Shown piece by piece: positions 17,022-26,388 of a stretch of 64,000 bases of DNA. How positions within the stretch are numbered: position 1 is the stretch's first letter; the number at the start of each line of letters is the position of its first letter. The DNA is from Acidobacteriota bacterium (GTDB taxonomy: Bacteria; Acidobacteriota; Terriglobia; UBA7540): NCBI GenBank assembly GCA_021787735.1, contig JAJYLL010000008.1, positions 18,444 to 82,443 of the forward strand, read 5' to 3'. Position numbers and translations under genes: made by a program. The notes under the pieces are model-generated. The model saw only the letters and a list, made by a program, of their open reading frames with translations, ran no database searches and had not been told where the DNA came from.

Positions 17022-17558
17022 TCAGGCCTTTTGGCCTGCCGCAGGCCGGGCAGTCAGCCTCATGTAAGTCCCCTCGAACGTCTTGAGCGCCGCATCATCA
17101 AAAAGCACGAAGTAAATTTTTTCCAGACTGGTGCGGGACTTGAGGTGCTCCAGCACTTCACCGATCATAATTTCCGCGCAATCCTGCATGGGGAAACCGG
17201 CAATCCCTGTGCCGATGGCCGGAAAGGCAATGGTCTTGAATCCCTTTTCCTCGGCGCGAAGAAGGCTGTTCCGGGTGGAGTTCCTCAGGGACTCGGCCGT
17301 GGTTCGTCCGCCCAATTGCATACTGGCCGCGTGAATCACATAATACGCTTTCAGGTTGCCCGCCGTGGTCACGGCAGTTTCGCCAAGTCGGACGGGCCCG
17401 ATGCGGTCGCATTCTTCCTGGATTCGCGGGCCTCCTTTGGTTCGGATGGCTCCCGCCACTCCCGCCCCCAGCTGCAGATCATTGTTGGCCGCGTTGACAA
17501 CCGCGTCTACCTCAGCCTCTGTGATATCGCCCTTCGTGAAATAAATTCTGGCTGACAT
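17022..17558 (-). CDS. Macrodomain protein (ADP-ribose/O-acetyl-ADP-ribose hydrolase type)
   Basis: 178 residues, a stand-alone macrodomain. Ligand-binding motifs: GDIT at residues 10-13, VVNAANNDLQLGAGVAGAI (about 20-40, the adenine and distal ribose loop) and FPAIGTGIAGFP (about 118-130, the phosphate loop). Relatives remove acetyl from O-acetyl-ADP-ribose or ADP-ribose from proteins or nucleic acids. It has a good GAGGAA site before the ATG at 17558. It converges with the M1-like gene and is followed upstream by a Mug-like glycosylase on the same strand, so a link to DNA damage or ADP-ribosylation is possible but not shown. Confidence 0.9.
   Translation of the reverse strand: MSARIYFTKGDITEAEVDAVVNAANNDLQLGAGVAGAIRTKGGPRIQEECDRIGPVRLGETAVTTAGNLKAYYVIHAASMQLGGRTTAESLRNSTRNSLLRAEEKGFKTIAFPAIGTGIAGFPMQDCAEIMIGEVLEHLKSRTSLEKIYFVLFDDAALKTFEGTYMRLTARPAAGQKA
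17023..17038. terminator. Short hairpin at convergent gene ends
   Basis: CAGGCC (17023-17028), loop TTTT, GGCCTG (17033-17038), overlapping the last codons of the macrodomain gene and 55 bases beyond the M1-like gene's stop. No T tract follows on the plus strand; a terminator role is only positional. Confidence 0.3.
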
Positions 17559-17679
17559 ATTTCCTCGGCTTGTTCAAGTAATAGTTACAGCAAGAATATC
17601 TGAGATGGCGGCGTGAAACTAGTGCTTCAAACCTTCGACTGGCAAAATTCATTCACTCTGGCGACATGTCCCGGAGACC

Positions 17680-18207
17680 TTACCCCAGCCAGCGCTGGAG
17701 GTTGCGGAAATAACGAAGTTTCTGAGAGCGCGAAAGGCTGCCGTTGCGGCCGCTGGTCGAGGGCAGGACATAAATCCGTGAATTTCCAAACCGGGCACGT
17801 TGCGCCCCCAATTCAGCCCTTCGCCCTTGGAACTTCTCATAGGCCGTTTTGCCATTGAATGCGATCGCTTCGGGAGACGCCCGGAGCAGCTTCGCCTTGA
17901 GTGCGGGAACACCCTCGTAAAAATCAGATCGGTCGAGATCGCCTACAGATCTGGACCATCGTTTGACAAGATCGGTCAGGCCAAAGCCATATTCGAGCAG
18001 GCAGCGATCCTCTTCGGGAGTCAGCCGGATCGGCGTCAGCCCCGATTCGTAGAGGAAGTTCCAAAACTGGTTGCCACGCCCGGCATAGTAGTGCCCTATT
18101 CTGGCTGAGCGCTCACCGGGATTAAACCCGACAAAAACAAGGCGCAATCCAGGTCGCAAATGATCCGGCAAGTCGGGATACAAAGTCCGCCTCAAGAAAG
18201 ATACCAC
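17680..18207 (-). CDS. mug: Mug/TDG-type uracil (thymine) mismatch DNA glycosylase
   Basis: About 175 residues from the GTG at 18207. Family motifs: VFVGFNPG, whose Asn is the catalytic-site residue in Mug, then GHYYAGRGNQFWNFLYESGL, GFGLTDLVKRWSRSVGDL and, near the end, VLPSTSGRNG, equivalent to the DNA-reading loop. It excises uracil or thymine from G mismatches in base-excision repair. The frame stays open to an ATG at 18276, but that would add 23 uncharacteristic residues and overlap the end of the upstream gene at 18224, so I prefer GTG 18207. The ribosome site is weak in either case. Confidence 0.85.
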   Translation of the reverse strand: MVSFLRRTLYPDLPDHLRPGLRLVFVGFNPGERSARIGHYYAGRGNQFWNFLYESGLTPIRLTPEEDRCLLEYGFGLTDLVKRWSRSVGDLDRSDFYEGVPALKAKLLRASPEAIAFNGKTAYEKFQGRRAELGAQRARFGNSRIYVLPSTSGRNGSLSRSQKLRYFRNLQRWLG

Positions 18208-18223
18208 AAGGAAGTTACGTAAA

Positions 18224-18691
18224 TTATGGCAGAGCCTTCGTCTTTGCTGCCGCCCGCTCCCGGCACTTCGCAACAAATTGCTCGAAGATCATCAGTTGCT
18301 CGGGATGCTCGGCAACCATCTCCTCCGCTTCTGAATGTGCCGTGACCTTCAAACCGATGCCCAGTCGCCGGATGGCCTGGTGATGAAGGCTGTTCACCGG
18401 GCAGTTGGCGGACACCAGTTCGTGCAGCAGCGAATCAGGACCTATCACGATGACAGAGTGAGTGGTCGCGCTGCAGCTGCCTTGCTGCCGATGGTCGAGC
18501 TCGATTGCTGTGTCGCTTTTGAGATCCTGGTAAAGGGTCCCTCCAAGGCGGACATTGATCAGTTGCGCTCCCCGGCTGATACCCAGGATTGGCAATTCGG
18601 AGCGTATCCCCGCGGCCACCATGGCCTTAAAATAAGGCGATTCCTGCCCCTTTGGTTTTTCCTTTTCACGAATCGAAATTGCAATTTTCAT
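18224..18691 (-). pseudogene. Degenerate class I glutamine amidotransferase-like (peptidase C26) gene
   Basis: 155 residues where C26 enzymes (PuuD, gamma-glutamyl-GABA hydrolase type) have about 230-250. The order of motifs is right: SPYFKAMVAAG, then LPILGISRGAQLINVRLGGTLYQDL, then NSLHHQAIRRLGIGLKVTAHSEA, then HPEQLMIFEQFV. Between residue 28 and residue 33 some 70-80 residues expected in the family are missing, and another stretch is missing before HPE. The nucleophile elbow reads GIS39RG instead of GICRG, so the catalytic Cys is replaced by Ser. The frame itself is intact, so a short non-catalytic protein may still be made. It lies 16 bases before the Mug-like gene. Confidence 0.75.
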
Positions 18692-18764
18692 GGCTGCAAA
18701 ATAAGCCTTTGGCGGTCCCTTTCTTTTGTGCGATGCTGCCCCGCCCGATGGCCACTATTTTCCC

Positions 18765-18793
18765 TTGACAGGGCCAGCGGATTCAAGTAGAAA
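18765..18793 (+). promoter_or_regulatory. Promoter of the arginine operon
   Basis: TTGACA at 18765-18770, a 17-base spacer and TAGAAA at 18788-18793 (four of six to TATAAT). The expected start of transcription is near 18800, just before the possible ARG box and about 40 bases before argC. Confidence 0.55.
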
Positions 18794-18824
18794 CATAATT
18801 ATGCGTACGATGTATAAATATTCC
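18794..18824 (+). promoter_or_regulatory. Possible ArgR (ARG box) operator
   Basis: TGTATAAATATTCC at 18811-18824 matches the ARG half-box pattern TGAAT-wwww-ATTCA at eight of ten fixed positions. Nineteen bases upstream, centre to centre, lies the perfect palindrome CATAATTATG (18794-18803), a weaker match. Both are unusually AT-rich for this region and cover the predicted transcription start. No ArgR gene is in the window. Confidence 0.42.
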
Positions 18825-18838
18825 TTTCGGGCAACTCC

Positions 18839-19927
18839 GTGAAGGCGATCATCGAGGACGAAACCTTCGGCACTCCGGGAAAACACGAGGGACCAGCAAG
18901 AGTGGTACGGGTAGCCGTTGCCGGGGCCACGGGCTATGCGGGACTGGAGCTTCTCCGCCTGCTTTCTCGCCATCCGCAGGCCCGTGTGACACGCCTGATG
19001 TCGTCCGGGCGGGATGGGAAAAAAGAGTTCCCCATTGAGGATTCTCACCCATCTCTAAGGGGGAAGTTCACGGTCCCCTGCCAACCGCTTTCGGTGGAGG
19101 CGCTTGCGCCTTCGGAGGTCGATCTGGTTTTTCTGGCGACTCCGCATCAGACAGCGCTGGAAGTCGCTCCGGCGCTCCTGGAACGTGGCCTCCGCGTGGT
19201 GGACCTGAGCGCAGCCTTTCGCCTGAAGGACACGGCTGCCTATCCGCGTTGGTACGGGTTTGAGCACAACGCCCATTCGGCACTTAAAGAGGCCGTCTAC
19301 GGCGTTACAGAACTGAATGGCAAGCACATTGCCAAGGCCCGCCTGGTGGCCAACCCGGGCTGCTATGCAACGTCAGTGATTCTGGCACTTGCTCCCGTTC
19401 TTCGGGAGCGGTGGATCGACTCGGAAGCCGGGATCATTTCCGACTCGAAATCCGGCGCCAGCGGAGCAGGCCGCGGACTGAGCGAAAAACTGCATTTTGT
19501 GGAAGTGAATGAAAACTGCCGCGCCTACGGACTTTTCAACCATCGGCACGTGCCGGAAATGCTACAGGCGCTGAACCTGGCGGAAGGTGATTTTACTTTC
19601 ACCCCGCACCTGCTACCGATAACCCGCGGGATTCTGAGCACCATTTATGTTCGTCTATCGCAGCCGCGCACGCACGAGGAGGTGGTTACCCTTTATCGCA
19701 ATTTCTACGCCCACGCTCCGTTTGTTCGGGTGCTGGCGCATGGCGTGCCGGAGATTCAATCCGTTGCGCAGACGAACTTCACCGACATCGGCTTTTCTAT
19801 CGATGGCGACGGCAGGCGAATGATTATCGTGTCCGCGCTCGACAACCTGATCAAGGGAGCTGCGGGGCAGGCCATTCAGAACATGAACCTGATGTATGGC
19901 TTTGACGAAGGAACGGCACTGACGTGA
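18839..19927 (+). CDS. argC: N-acetyl-gamma-glutamyl-phosphate reductase ArgC
   Basis: Up to 362 residues from the GTG at 18839. It performs the NADPH-dependent reduction of N-acetylglutamyl phosphate, third step of arginine synthesis. Nucleotide-binding GATGYAGLELLRLL begins around residue 30, and the catalytic cysteine is in VANPGCYATSVILAL (about 180). SDSKSGASGAGRG and HRHVPEM are further family blocks. The 21 residues ahead of VVRVAVAGATGYAG are not conserved-looking, so the GTG at 18902 is an alternative start. First gene of argCBDF plus acetyltransferase; its stop overlaps argB by four bases (GTGA). Confidence 0.93.
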   Translation: MKAIIEDETFGTPGKHEGPARVVRVAVAGATGYAGLELLRLLSRHPQARVTRLMSSGRDGKKEFPIEDSHPSLRGKFTVPCQPLSVEALAPSEVDLVFLATPHQTALEVAPALLERGLRVVDLSAAFRLKDTAAYPRWYGFEHNAHSALKEAVYGVTELNGKHIAKARLVANPGCYATSVILALAPVLRERWIDSEAGIISDSKSGASGAGRGLSEKLHFVEVNENCRAYGLFNHRHVPEMLQALNLAEGDFTFTPHLLPITRGILSTIYVRLSQPRTHEEVVTLYRNFYAHAPFVRVLAHGVPEIQSVAQTNFTDIGFSIDGDGRRMIIVSALDNLIKGAAGQAIQNMNLMYGFDEGTALT

Positions 19928-20721
19928 AGGTTGTTGTCAAAATCGGGGGACAAGCAGCGGAGGAGAAGGATCGGCGGCGCAACCTGGCCCGGCAGATTGC
20001 CGGACTGGCCAGCGCCGGCCATCGGGTGGCAGTTGTCCATGGCGGCGGCAAGGCTCTTACGCACACCCTCCAACGACTGGGAATTGAGACAGTTTTTCAT
20101 AACGGCCTGCGGGTGACCGACGCCGCCACGCGCGACGTCGCGTTGATGGTCTTGGCTGGGATCATCAACAAACAGTGGGTCGCCGAGCTGGAAGCTGAGG
20201 GCCAACCCGCTCTGGGCATTTGCGGCGGCGACGGCAAGCTGGTGGTGGCTCGCCGGCTGACGGCCATCCACAACGGGACAAAAAAGGATTTGGGTTATGT
20301 TGGCCGTCCGACAAAGATTAATACCGCTATTCTGAACATGGCGTTTTCAAAAGGGTTTGTGCCGGTTGTGGCAAGCCTGGGACTCAGCACAGGGGGTGAA
20401 TACCTCAATATCAACGCTGATGACCTGGCAGCCTCGCTGGCAGCAACCATGGGAGCAGACCGGTTGCTCTATCTCACGGAGTCCGGCGGCGTGTGGGATT
20501 CAGAGAAGAAGGTGCTGCCGCTGGTGCGAACCGGAGACATCCGGCGACTGATCCACAACGGCACGGTTCGGGACGGAATGATTCCGAAGCTGCGGTCATG
20601 CGCACGGACCATTCAGCACGGTGTGCACGAAATCGACATCATTTCTCCGGACGAACAAAACTCGTTGCTGCGGACGGTCATCAAACGTGAATGCGTGGGC
20701 ACAAGGATTGTAAAATCATAA
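19924..20721 (+). CDS. argB: Acetylglutamate kinase ArgB
   Basis: 265 residues, standard length. It phosphorylates N-acetylglutamate, second step of arginine synthesis. Amino-acid kinase motifs: VVKIGGQA at the start (phosphate-binding Lys), VVHGGGKALTHTL (about 38-50), GLRVTDAATRDVALMVLAG, and NINADDLAASLAATMGADRLLYLTESGGV (about 160-190). The GTG start overlaps the argC stop. Its own stop overlaps the argD ATG in TAATG. A long N-terminal helix, which marks arginine-inhibited hexameric kinases, is absent, so this is more like the arginine-insensitive type; that is inference. Confidence 0.94.
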   Translation: MKVVVKIGGQAAEEKDRRRNLARQIAGLASAGHRVAVVHGGGKALTHTLQRLGIETVFHNGLRVTDAATRDVALMVLAGIINKQWVAELEAEGQPALGICGGDGKLVVARRLTAIHNGTKKDLGYVGRPTKINTAILNMAFSKGFVPVVASLGLSTGGEYLNINADDLAASLAATMGADRLLYLTESGGVWDSEKKVLPLVRTGDIRRLIHNGTVRDGMIPKLRSCARTIQHGVHEIDIISPDEQNSLLRTVIKRECVGTRIVKS

Positions 20722-21938
20722 TGAACTACGAACAGATTGCTGAACTTGAAGAACACAGGCTGGTTCCCACATACAAACGCCTGCCTTTTCTGGCCGTTAA
20801 CGGCGATGGTTGTTACATTTACGATGATAAGGGCCGGAAATATCTGGATTTTCTGGGCGGCCTTGGGGTAAATGCCCTTGGCCATGCCCACCCGGAGATG
20901 ATGGCGGTGTTGCGGGACTCGGCGCAAAACCTGCTTCACGTCTCGAACCTCATCTATCATCCCTTCCAAGCCCCGTTGGCCGACCAACTTGCGCAACTGG
21001 CCGGGCTCGACCGCGTTTTCTTTGCCAACACAGGCACGGAAGCCGTCGAAGGAGCGCTCAAGCTGGCGCGTGCTTACGGCCGTGAACAATCGCCGGACCG
21101 CATCGGCATCCTGGCGATGGAAAACTCGTTCCACGGACGCACAATGGGCGCTCTGGCCGCAACCTGGCCGGAAAAATACCGCAAGCCCTTTGAGCCGTTG
21201 CCGGCGGGCTTCAAGTTTATCCGCCAGAACGACATCAGCCACCTGAAAAGGAACTTTTCACCCGACACGGCCGCGTTGCTGGTTGAAGTGATCCAGGGCG
21301 AAGGCGGTGTAGTAGAACTCGACGAGGAGTTTCTGAAAGAGGGCCAGGAACTGTGCCGCGAACACGGCGCGCTGTTCATCTGCGACGAGATTCAGTGCGG
21401 CATGGGACGCACCGGAAGCTACTTTGCCTATCAGCGGTTCGGTCTTGAGCCGGACGTCGTCCTGGTGGCCAAGCCGCTCGCCGGCGGATTGCCGCTGGCA
21501 GCAATAATAGCGCGCGGCGAAGTCGCCCAGGCTTTCCACCCCGGCATGCACGGCACCACGTTCGGTGGGGGCCCGCTGCAATGCCGCATGGCCTTGAAGT
21601 TTCTTGAAATTCTCCAGCGGCCGGAATTTCTGGAGCACGTCCGCAAGGTCGGCTCCTATTTCAAGAACCAGTTGCTTAATCTAGAGAAGGAACTGCCCTT
21701 CATACGCCTGGTCCGCGGCCACGGACTGATGCTTGCCGCGGAACTTTCCATCCCCTGCAAGGAAATCGTCCAGCAGGCTGCGGAGGCCGGTTTCCTGTTC
21801 AATTGCACTCAGGAACAGGTTTTGAGGTTTCTTCCTCCTCTGGTCATTCAGCAGCAGCATGTCGATCAATTAATCGAGGCGTTGCGGACCATTTTGATTT
21901 CCGCCTCAAGTAATAAGGAAAAGGGGGTGCGCGCATGA
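20721..21938 (+). CDS. argD: Acetylornithine aminotransferase ArgD
   Basis: 405 residues from the ATG at 20721, which overlaps the argB stop. A GTG ten codons upstream is in frame but lies inside argB. PLP-dependent class III transaminase: YLDFLGGLGVNALGHAHPEM (about 37-56), FFANTGTEAVEGALKLAR (about 95), ICDEIQCGMGRTGSYFAYQ (about 220; Asp contacts PLP), and VLVAKPLAGGLPLAAII, whose Lys binds PLP. It converts N-acetylglutamate semialdehyde to N-acetylornithine. The stop overlaps argF in ATGA. Confidence 0.93.
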   Translation: MNYEQIAELEEHRLVPTYKRLPFLAVNGDGCYIYDDKGRKYLDFLGGLGVNALGHAHPEMMAVLRDSAQNLLHVSNLIYHPFQAPLADQLAQLAGLDRVFFANTGTEAVEGALKLARAYGREQSPDRIGILAMENSFHGRTMGALAATWPEKYRKPFEPLPAGFKFIRQNDISHLKRNFSPDTAALLVEVIQGEGGVVELDEEFLKEGQELCREHGALFICDEIQCGMGRTGSYFAYQRFGLEPDVVLVAKPLAGGLPLAAIIARGEVAQAFHPGMHGTTFGGGPLQCRMALKFLEILQRPEFLEHVRKVGSYFKNQLLNLEKELPFIRLVRGHGLMLAAELSIPCKEIVQQAAEAGFLFNCTQEQVLRFLPPLVIQQQHVDQLIEALRTILISASSNKEKGVRA

Positions 21939-22894
21939 CGCCCGTTGCAACCATGGAAAAACAAGAATTGCTTAGTGTGCATGATTTAATCGCGGACCAG
22001 GACCTTACTGCCCATGACGTTCGCCTGATTTTCGACCTTGCCGGGCGCATGAAGGCTTCGCCCGCGTCATACTCCCAGGCTCTGGCCGGCAAGCAACTGG
22101 CGATGATCTTTGAGAAGCCCTCGCTCCGCACCCGTGTGACCTTTGAAGTTGGCATGACCAGCATGGGCGGGCATGCCATTTATCTGGACCATTCCAAGCC
22201 CCGCCTGGGTGAGCGGGAGTCAATCAAAGACGTGGCCCGCAACCTTGACCGCTGGGTCGACGGCATCGTGGCCCGCACCTTTGCGCACCAGGCCGTCGTA
22301 GAACTGGCCGAAAACGCCTCCATTCCGGTGGTGAATGCCCTGACAGACCTGCTGCACCCCTGCCAGGCGCTAGGCGACTTCTTCACTCTGCAGGAAAAAT
22401 TCGGCAAGCTGAAAGGCCTGACGGTGGCCTTCATCGGCGATGGCAACAACGTCTGCCACTCACTGATGCTGACGGGTGCCAAGCTCGGCGCCACGGTGCG
22501 GGTTGCAACACCTTCAGGGTTTGAGCCCAAAACGGAAATCGTGGAGCAGGCCGCAGCCATGGCCCACGTGAACGGGGCAAAGATCGAGTTGTTCCGCGAA
22601 CCGCTGGAAGCCGTAGCCGGCGTGCAGGCCGTCTACACCGACGTCTGGGCCAGCATGGGCCAGGAATTTGCCGCACATCTCCGGACGCAAGTTTTCGCCC
22701 CATATCAGGTCACGGACAACCTAATGAGGGCAGCTGGCCCAGAAACCATTTTCCTTCACTGCCTGCCGGCGCATCGTGGACAGGAAGTTACCGATGCCGT
22801 CATTGATTCGTCACGGTCGCTTGTTTACGATCAGGCAGAAAATCGCTTGCACGTTCAGAAGGCGCTCCTGCTGCTGTTGATGCAGTCGCATTAA
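21935..22894 (+). CDS. argF: Ornithine carbamoyltransferase ArgF
   Basis: 319 residues. Carbamoyl-phosphate motif SLRTRVTFEVG (about residues 54-64), HPCQALGDF (about 134) and HCLPAHRGQEVTDAVID (about 270), with the catalytic Cys in HCLP, are those of ornithine rather than aspartate or acetylornithine transcarbamylases. It makes citrulline. The ATG overlaps the argD stop; a second ATG six codons in, at 21953, is also possible. An N-acetylornithine deacetylase or argJ is not in the window, so the acetyl group must be removed by a gene elsewhere. Confidence 0.94.
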   Translation: MTPVATMEKQELLSVHDLIADQDLTAHDVRLIFDLAGRMKASPASYSQALAGKQLAMIFEKPSLRTRVTFEVGMTSMGGHAIYLDHSKPRLGERESIKDVARNLDRWVDGIVARTFAHQAVVELAENASIPVVNALTDLLHPCQALGDFFTLQEKFGKLKGLTVAFIGDGNNVCHSLMLTGAKLGATVRVATPSGFEPKTEIVEQAAAMAHVNGAKIELFREPLEAVAGVQAVYTDVWASMGQEFAAHLRTQVFAPYQVTDNLMRAAGPETIFLHCLPAHRGQEVTDAVIDSSRSLVYDQAENRLHVQKALLLLLMQSH

Positions 22895-22896
22895 CC

Positions 22897-23463
22897 ATGG
22901 GAATTGATACCATCACGCAGTTTCCACTGGAGACCCTTGTGGCGGCACCTGAGTCCAGGGAGAGCAAGGCGTTGCCGGTCCTCCGTAAGGCCCATCTCAG
23001 CGACGTTCCCACCCTGTTCAAGCTGATCCACCAATACGCCGTTGAAGAGGTTATGCTTCCCCGCGCCCTTCCCGAGCTCTATGAGGACGTATGGGAATTC
23101 ACTGTGGCGGAAAAGAACGGGCAGGTGGCCGCCTGCGGGGCACTTCGACTGTATAACGCGGAAATTGCCGAAATCCGTTCGCTCTGCGTGGACCCTCATC
23201 AGAAGACCGTCGGACTGGGCCGTGCTGTTACAACCCAGTTGATGCACGAGGCTCAGTCTTTGGGTTTGAAAAGGGTCTTCGCTCTCACTGTAGTTCCGGG
23301 CTTTTTTTCAAAGATGGGTTTCTACCCGGTAGAGCGGGATGCCCTGCCCCAGAAGGTGTGGCGCGATTGCCTTCAGTGCGAAAAGTACTTTCGTTGTGAT
23401 GAGGTGGCTATGGTCTTCGATCTCGCCTATCTTTCCCGGAAAAGCGCACATGCCCACCCCTGA
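22897..23463 (+). CDS. argA: Short N-acetylglutamate synthase (GNAT family)
   Basis: 188 residues. A GNAT fold: RKAHLSDVPTLFKLIHQYA at the start, IRSLCVDPHQKTVGLGRAVTTQLM (about 90-115, acetyl-CoA loop V-x-x-x-x-x-x-G-L-G), then LTVVPGFFSKMGF. The C-terminal LPQKVWRDCLQCEKYFRCDEVAM is typical of the stand-alone N-acetylglutamate synthases that lack the kinase-like domain. It acetylates glutamate, the first arginine step. Position two bases after argF, last in the operon, supports the role. The first 28 residues are extra and of unknown use. Cys residues in the tail (C..C...C) could bind a metal. Confidence 0.85.
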   Translation: MGIDTITQFPLETLVAAPESRESKALPVLRKAHLSDVPTLFKLIHQYAVEEVMLPRALPELYEDVWEFTVAEKNGQVAACGALRLYNAEIAEIRSLCVDPHQKTVGLGRAVTTQLMHEAQSLGLKRVFALTVVPGFFSKMGFYPVERDALPQKVWRDCLQCEKYFRCDEVAMVFDLAYLSRKSAHAHP

Positions 23464-23514
23464 AGTCGACAGGCATTTCAAGCTGGGGTTGGATCGTTCC
23501 TGCCGATTTTCCCT

Positions 23515-23943
23515 TCAGCGCTTCCTCTCTTGATTTGACAGGCTTTTGCTCACAAGATAGATAACCATGATTCCAAGCGTGGCGCCAATCGTGTCGAACC
23601 CGCAGTCCACGATGGAAGGCCCGCGATGGGGAACAAATCGTTGATGGAACTCATCGGTCAGCGAGTAGAGCGCAGCAAACAGGATGCAGGCAAGGGCCTT
23701 GCGGGAATTCCAGGCATTGCGGTTTTCATCGCCGAGGGCATGGTAAAGGAAAATAGCGAAAATCCCGTATTCGGTGAAATGTCCCAGCTTCCTGAATCCC
23801 GTGGCCAGCAGATAAAAAGCGTGGTGTGAAATTTCCACATGAAAGAAACCCAGAAAGTCAGCCAAAAGGTGGTTGGAAAAGGATGAGCCAAAGGTGCGGG
23901 TGGACATGTAGAAGATAACGCCGGCCCAGATGATGACCGGCAT
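23515..23943 (-). CDS. VanZ-like membrane protein
   Basis: About 143 residues from ATG 23943. The family signature is clear: PVIIWAGVIFYMST at the start, KLGHFTEYGIFAIFLYHAL in the middle and LYSLTDEFHQRFVPHRGPSIVDCGFDTIGATLG near the end, with four hydrophobic segments. VanZ relatives sit in the inner membrane; VanZ gives low-level teicoplanin resistance, but most relatives have no known task. The frame stays open to 24156, which would overlap guaB by 160 bases with an unlikely sequence, so I restrict the gene; a start a few codons before 23943 (non-ATG) is possible. It follows guaB by about 50 bases. Confidence 0.82.
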   Translation of the reverse strand: MPVIIWAGVIFYMSTRTFGSSFSNHLLADFLGFFHVEISHHAFYLLATGFRKLGHFTEYGIFAIFLYHALGDENRNAWNSRKALACILFAALYSLTDEFHQRFVPHRGPSIVDCGFDTIGATLGIMVIYLVSKSLSNQERKR

Positions 23944-23995
23944 CCACCGCTTGAGGGCCTGAAGGCGTGTCTCGCTCCTGAGGCCGGGAGGCAGG

Positions 23996-25465
<1,470 letters not shown>

Positions 25466-25494
25466 TTAATTCCTTTCGGTTGGATAAAGGTTTA

Positions 25495-25523
25495 ATTTTA
25501 GTTGCCTTAACCATGAGCGTCAA
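25495..25523 (-). promoter_or_regulatory. Sigma-70-type promoter of guaB
   Basis: On the minus strand: TTGACG (25523-25518), 17-base spacer, TAAAAT (25500-25495). Each box matches the consensus at five of six positions. The transcript would start near 25488, leaving a 5' leader of about 35 bases, too short for a riboswitch. Confidence 0.65.
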
Positions 25524-25647
25524 GACAAGGCCCTTACTGGGAATGATTCTACTGCACCGGAACTATTTCCTAAAGCTAACCTGAAGCCGTAGATCGTGAT
25601 GGACAATCTTTTGCGCAGATATCGGTGACTGCTAATGGCAGTTAACT

Positions 25648-26250
25648 CTATGCCCTGCGAAAAGCCTGTGCCACCCGCGCAAGTCCCGTTCGGGAAACGC
25701 GATAGAGCAGAACTGTCGCGTAGAACATCGCCGCAAATAACATCACCACTGCCACAATGGCCAGGATGGGATGCGCCGCAGCAAGCCACGCCGCAGCAGC
25801 AGCCAGGAAGTCTTCCGCAAGGCTGAAAACTATCGTGCTGACGGGCTCCGGGCTGGCTTCAAGCGGTGTCCGCAGGGCTGTCTTGACGCTGTGTGATGAA
25901 AACGCAACACCGCCGCCGAGCAACGCGCCCAGAATTCGCCATTGGGCAGGGGCCGGACTCAGTGCAGCGTACGAAAGTAAAGCAGCGGCCGGAGGTCGGA
26001 TAAAGGTGTGGATCGCATTCCACACACTGCCGACATAGGGAATCTTGTCAGCGAGGAACTCCACGGAGTAAAGGGCCAGCGCAACAGCGATGACAACGGG
26101 ATTGCCAAGGACAATGAGTGAAGATGGAAGATGAACCACTCCGAAGTGCTGGAGCAGACCCAGCACGACGACGGTCGCGTAAAGCTTCAGGCCTGAAGCA
26201 TACGACAGCCCAATCGCCAGACCCAGCGCTGCGAGCATTGCTGAAGACAT
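25648..26250 (-). CDS. DUF4126 membrane protein
   Basis: 200 residues, nearly all hydrophobic, with about five membrane segments. It opens LAALGLAIGLSYASGLKLYATVVVLGLL and has VEFLADKIPYVGSVWNAIHTFIRPPAAALLSYA near residues 63-95; this block is the DUF4126 signature (aspartate and a DKIP..D/W loop between helices). Function unknown; inner membrane. A GGAGG site stands before the ATG. Its upstream neighbour is an unrelated hypothetical gene after about 140 bases, and guaB lies downstream after 195 bases, so it is probably a single gene. Confidence 0.82.
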   Translation of the reverse strand: MSSAMLAALGLAIGLSYASGLKLYATVVVLGLLQHFGVVHLPSSLIVLGNPVVIAVALALYSVEFLADKIPYVGSVWNAIHTFIRPPAAALLSYAALSPAPAQWRILGALLGGGVAFSSHSVKTALRTPLEASPEPVSTIVFSLAEDFLAAAAAWLAAAHPILAIVAVVMLFAAMFYATVLLYRVSRTGLARVAQAFRRA

Positions 26251-26388
26251 CGTGCGAGCCTCCGGAATTGAATCTAGCGAAATAGGCCGCGCAAGTCCAG
26301 TTCCAAAGTCAACTCACATGGATGACTCCGGTTCCAAAGTGCCAATAATCTCCGGGTCAGCCAACGTTAATCACCGGGTGCGGCGCAC

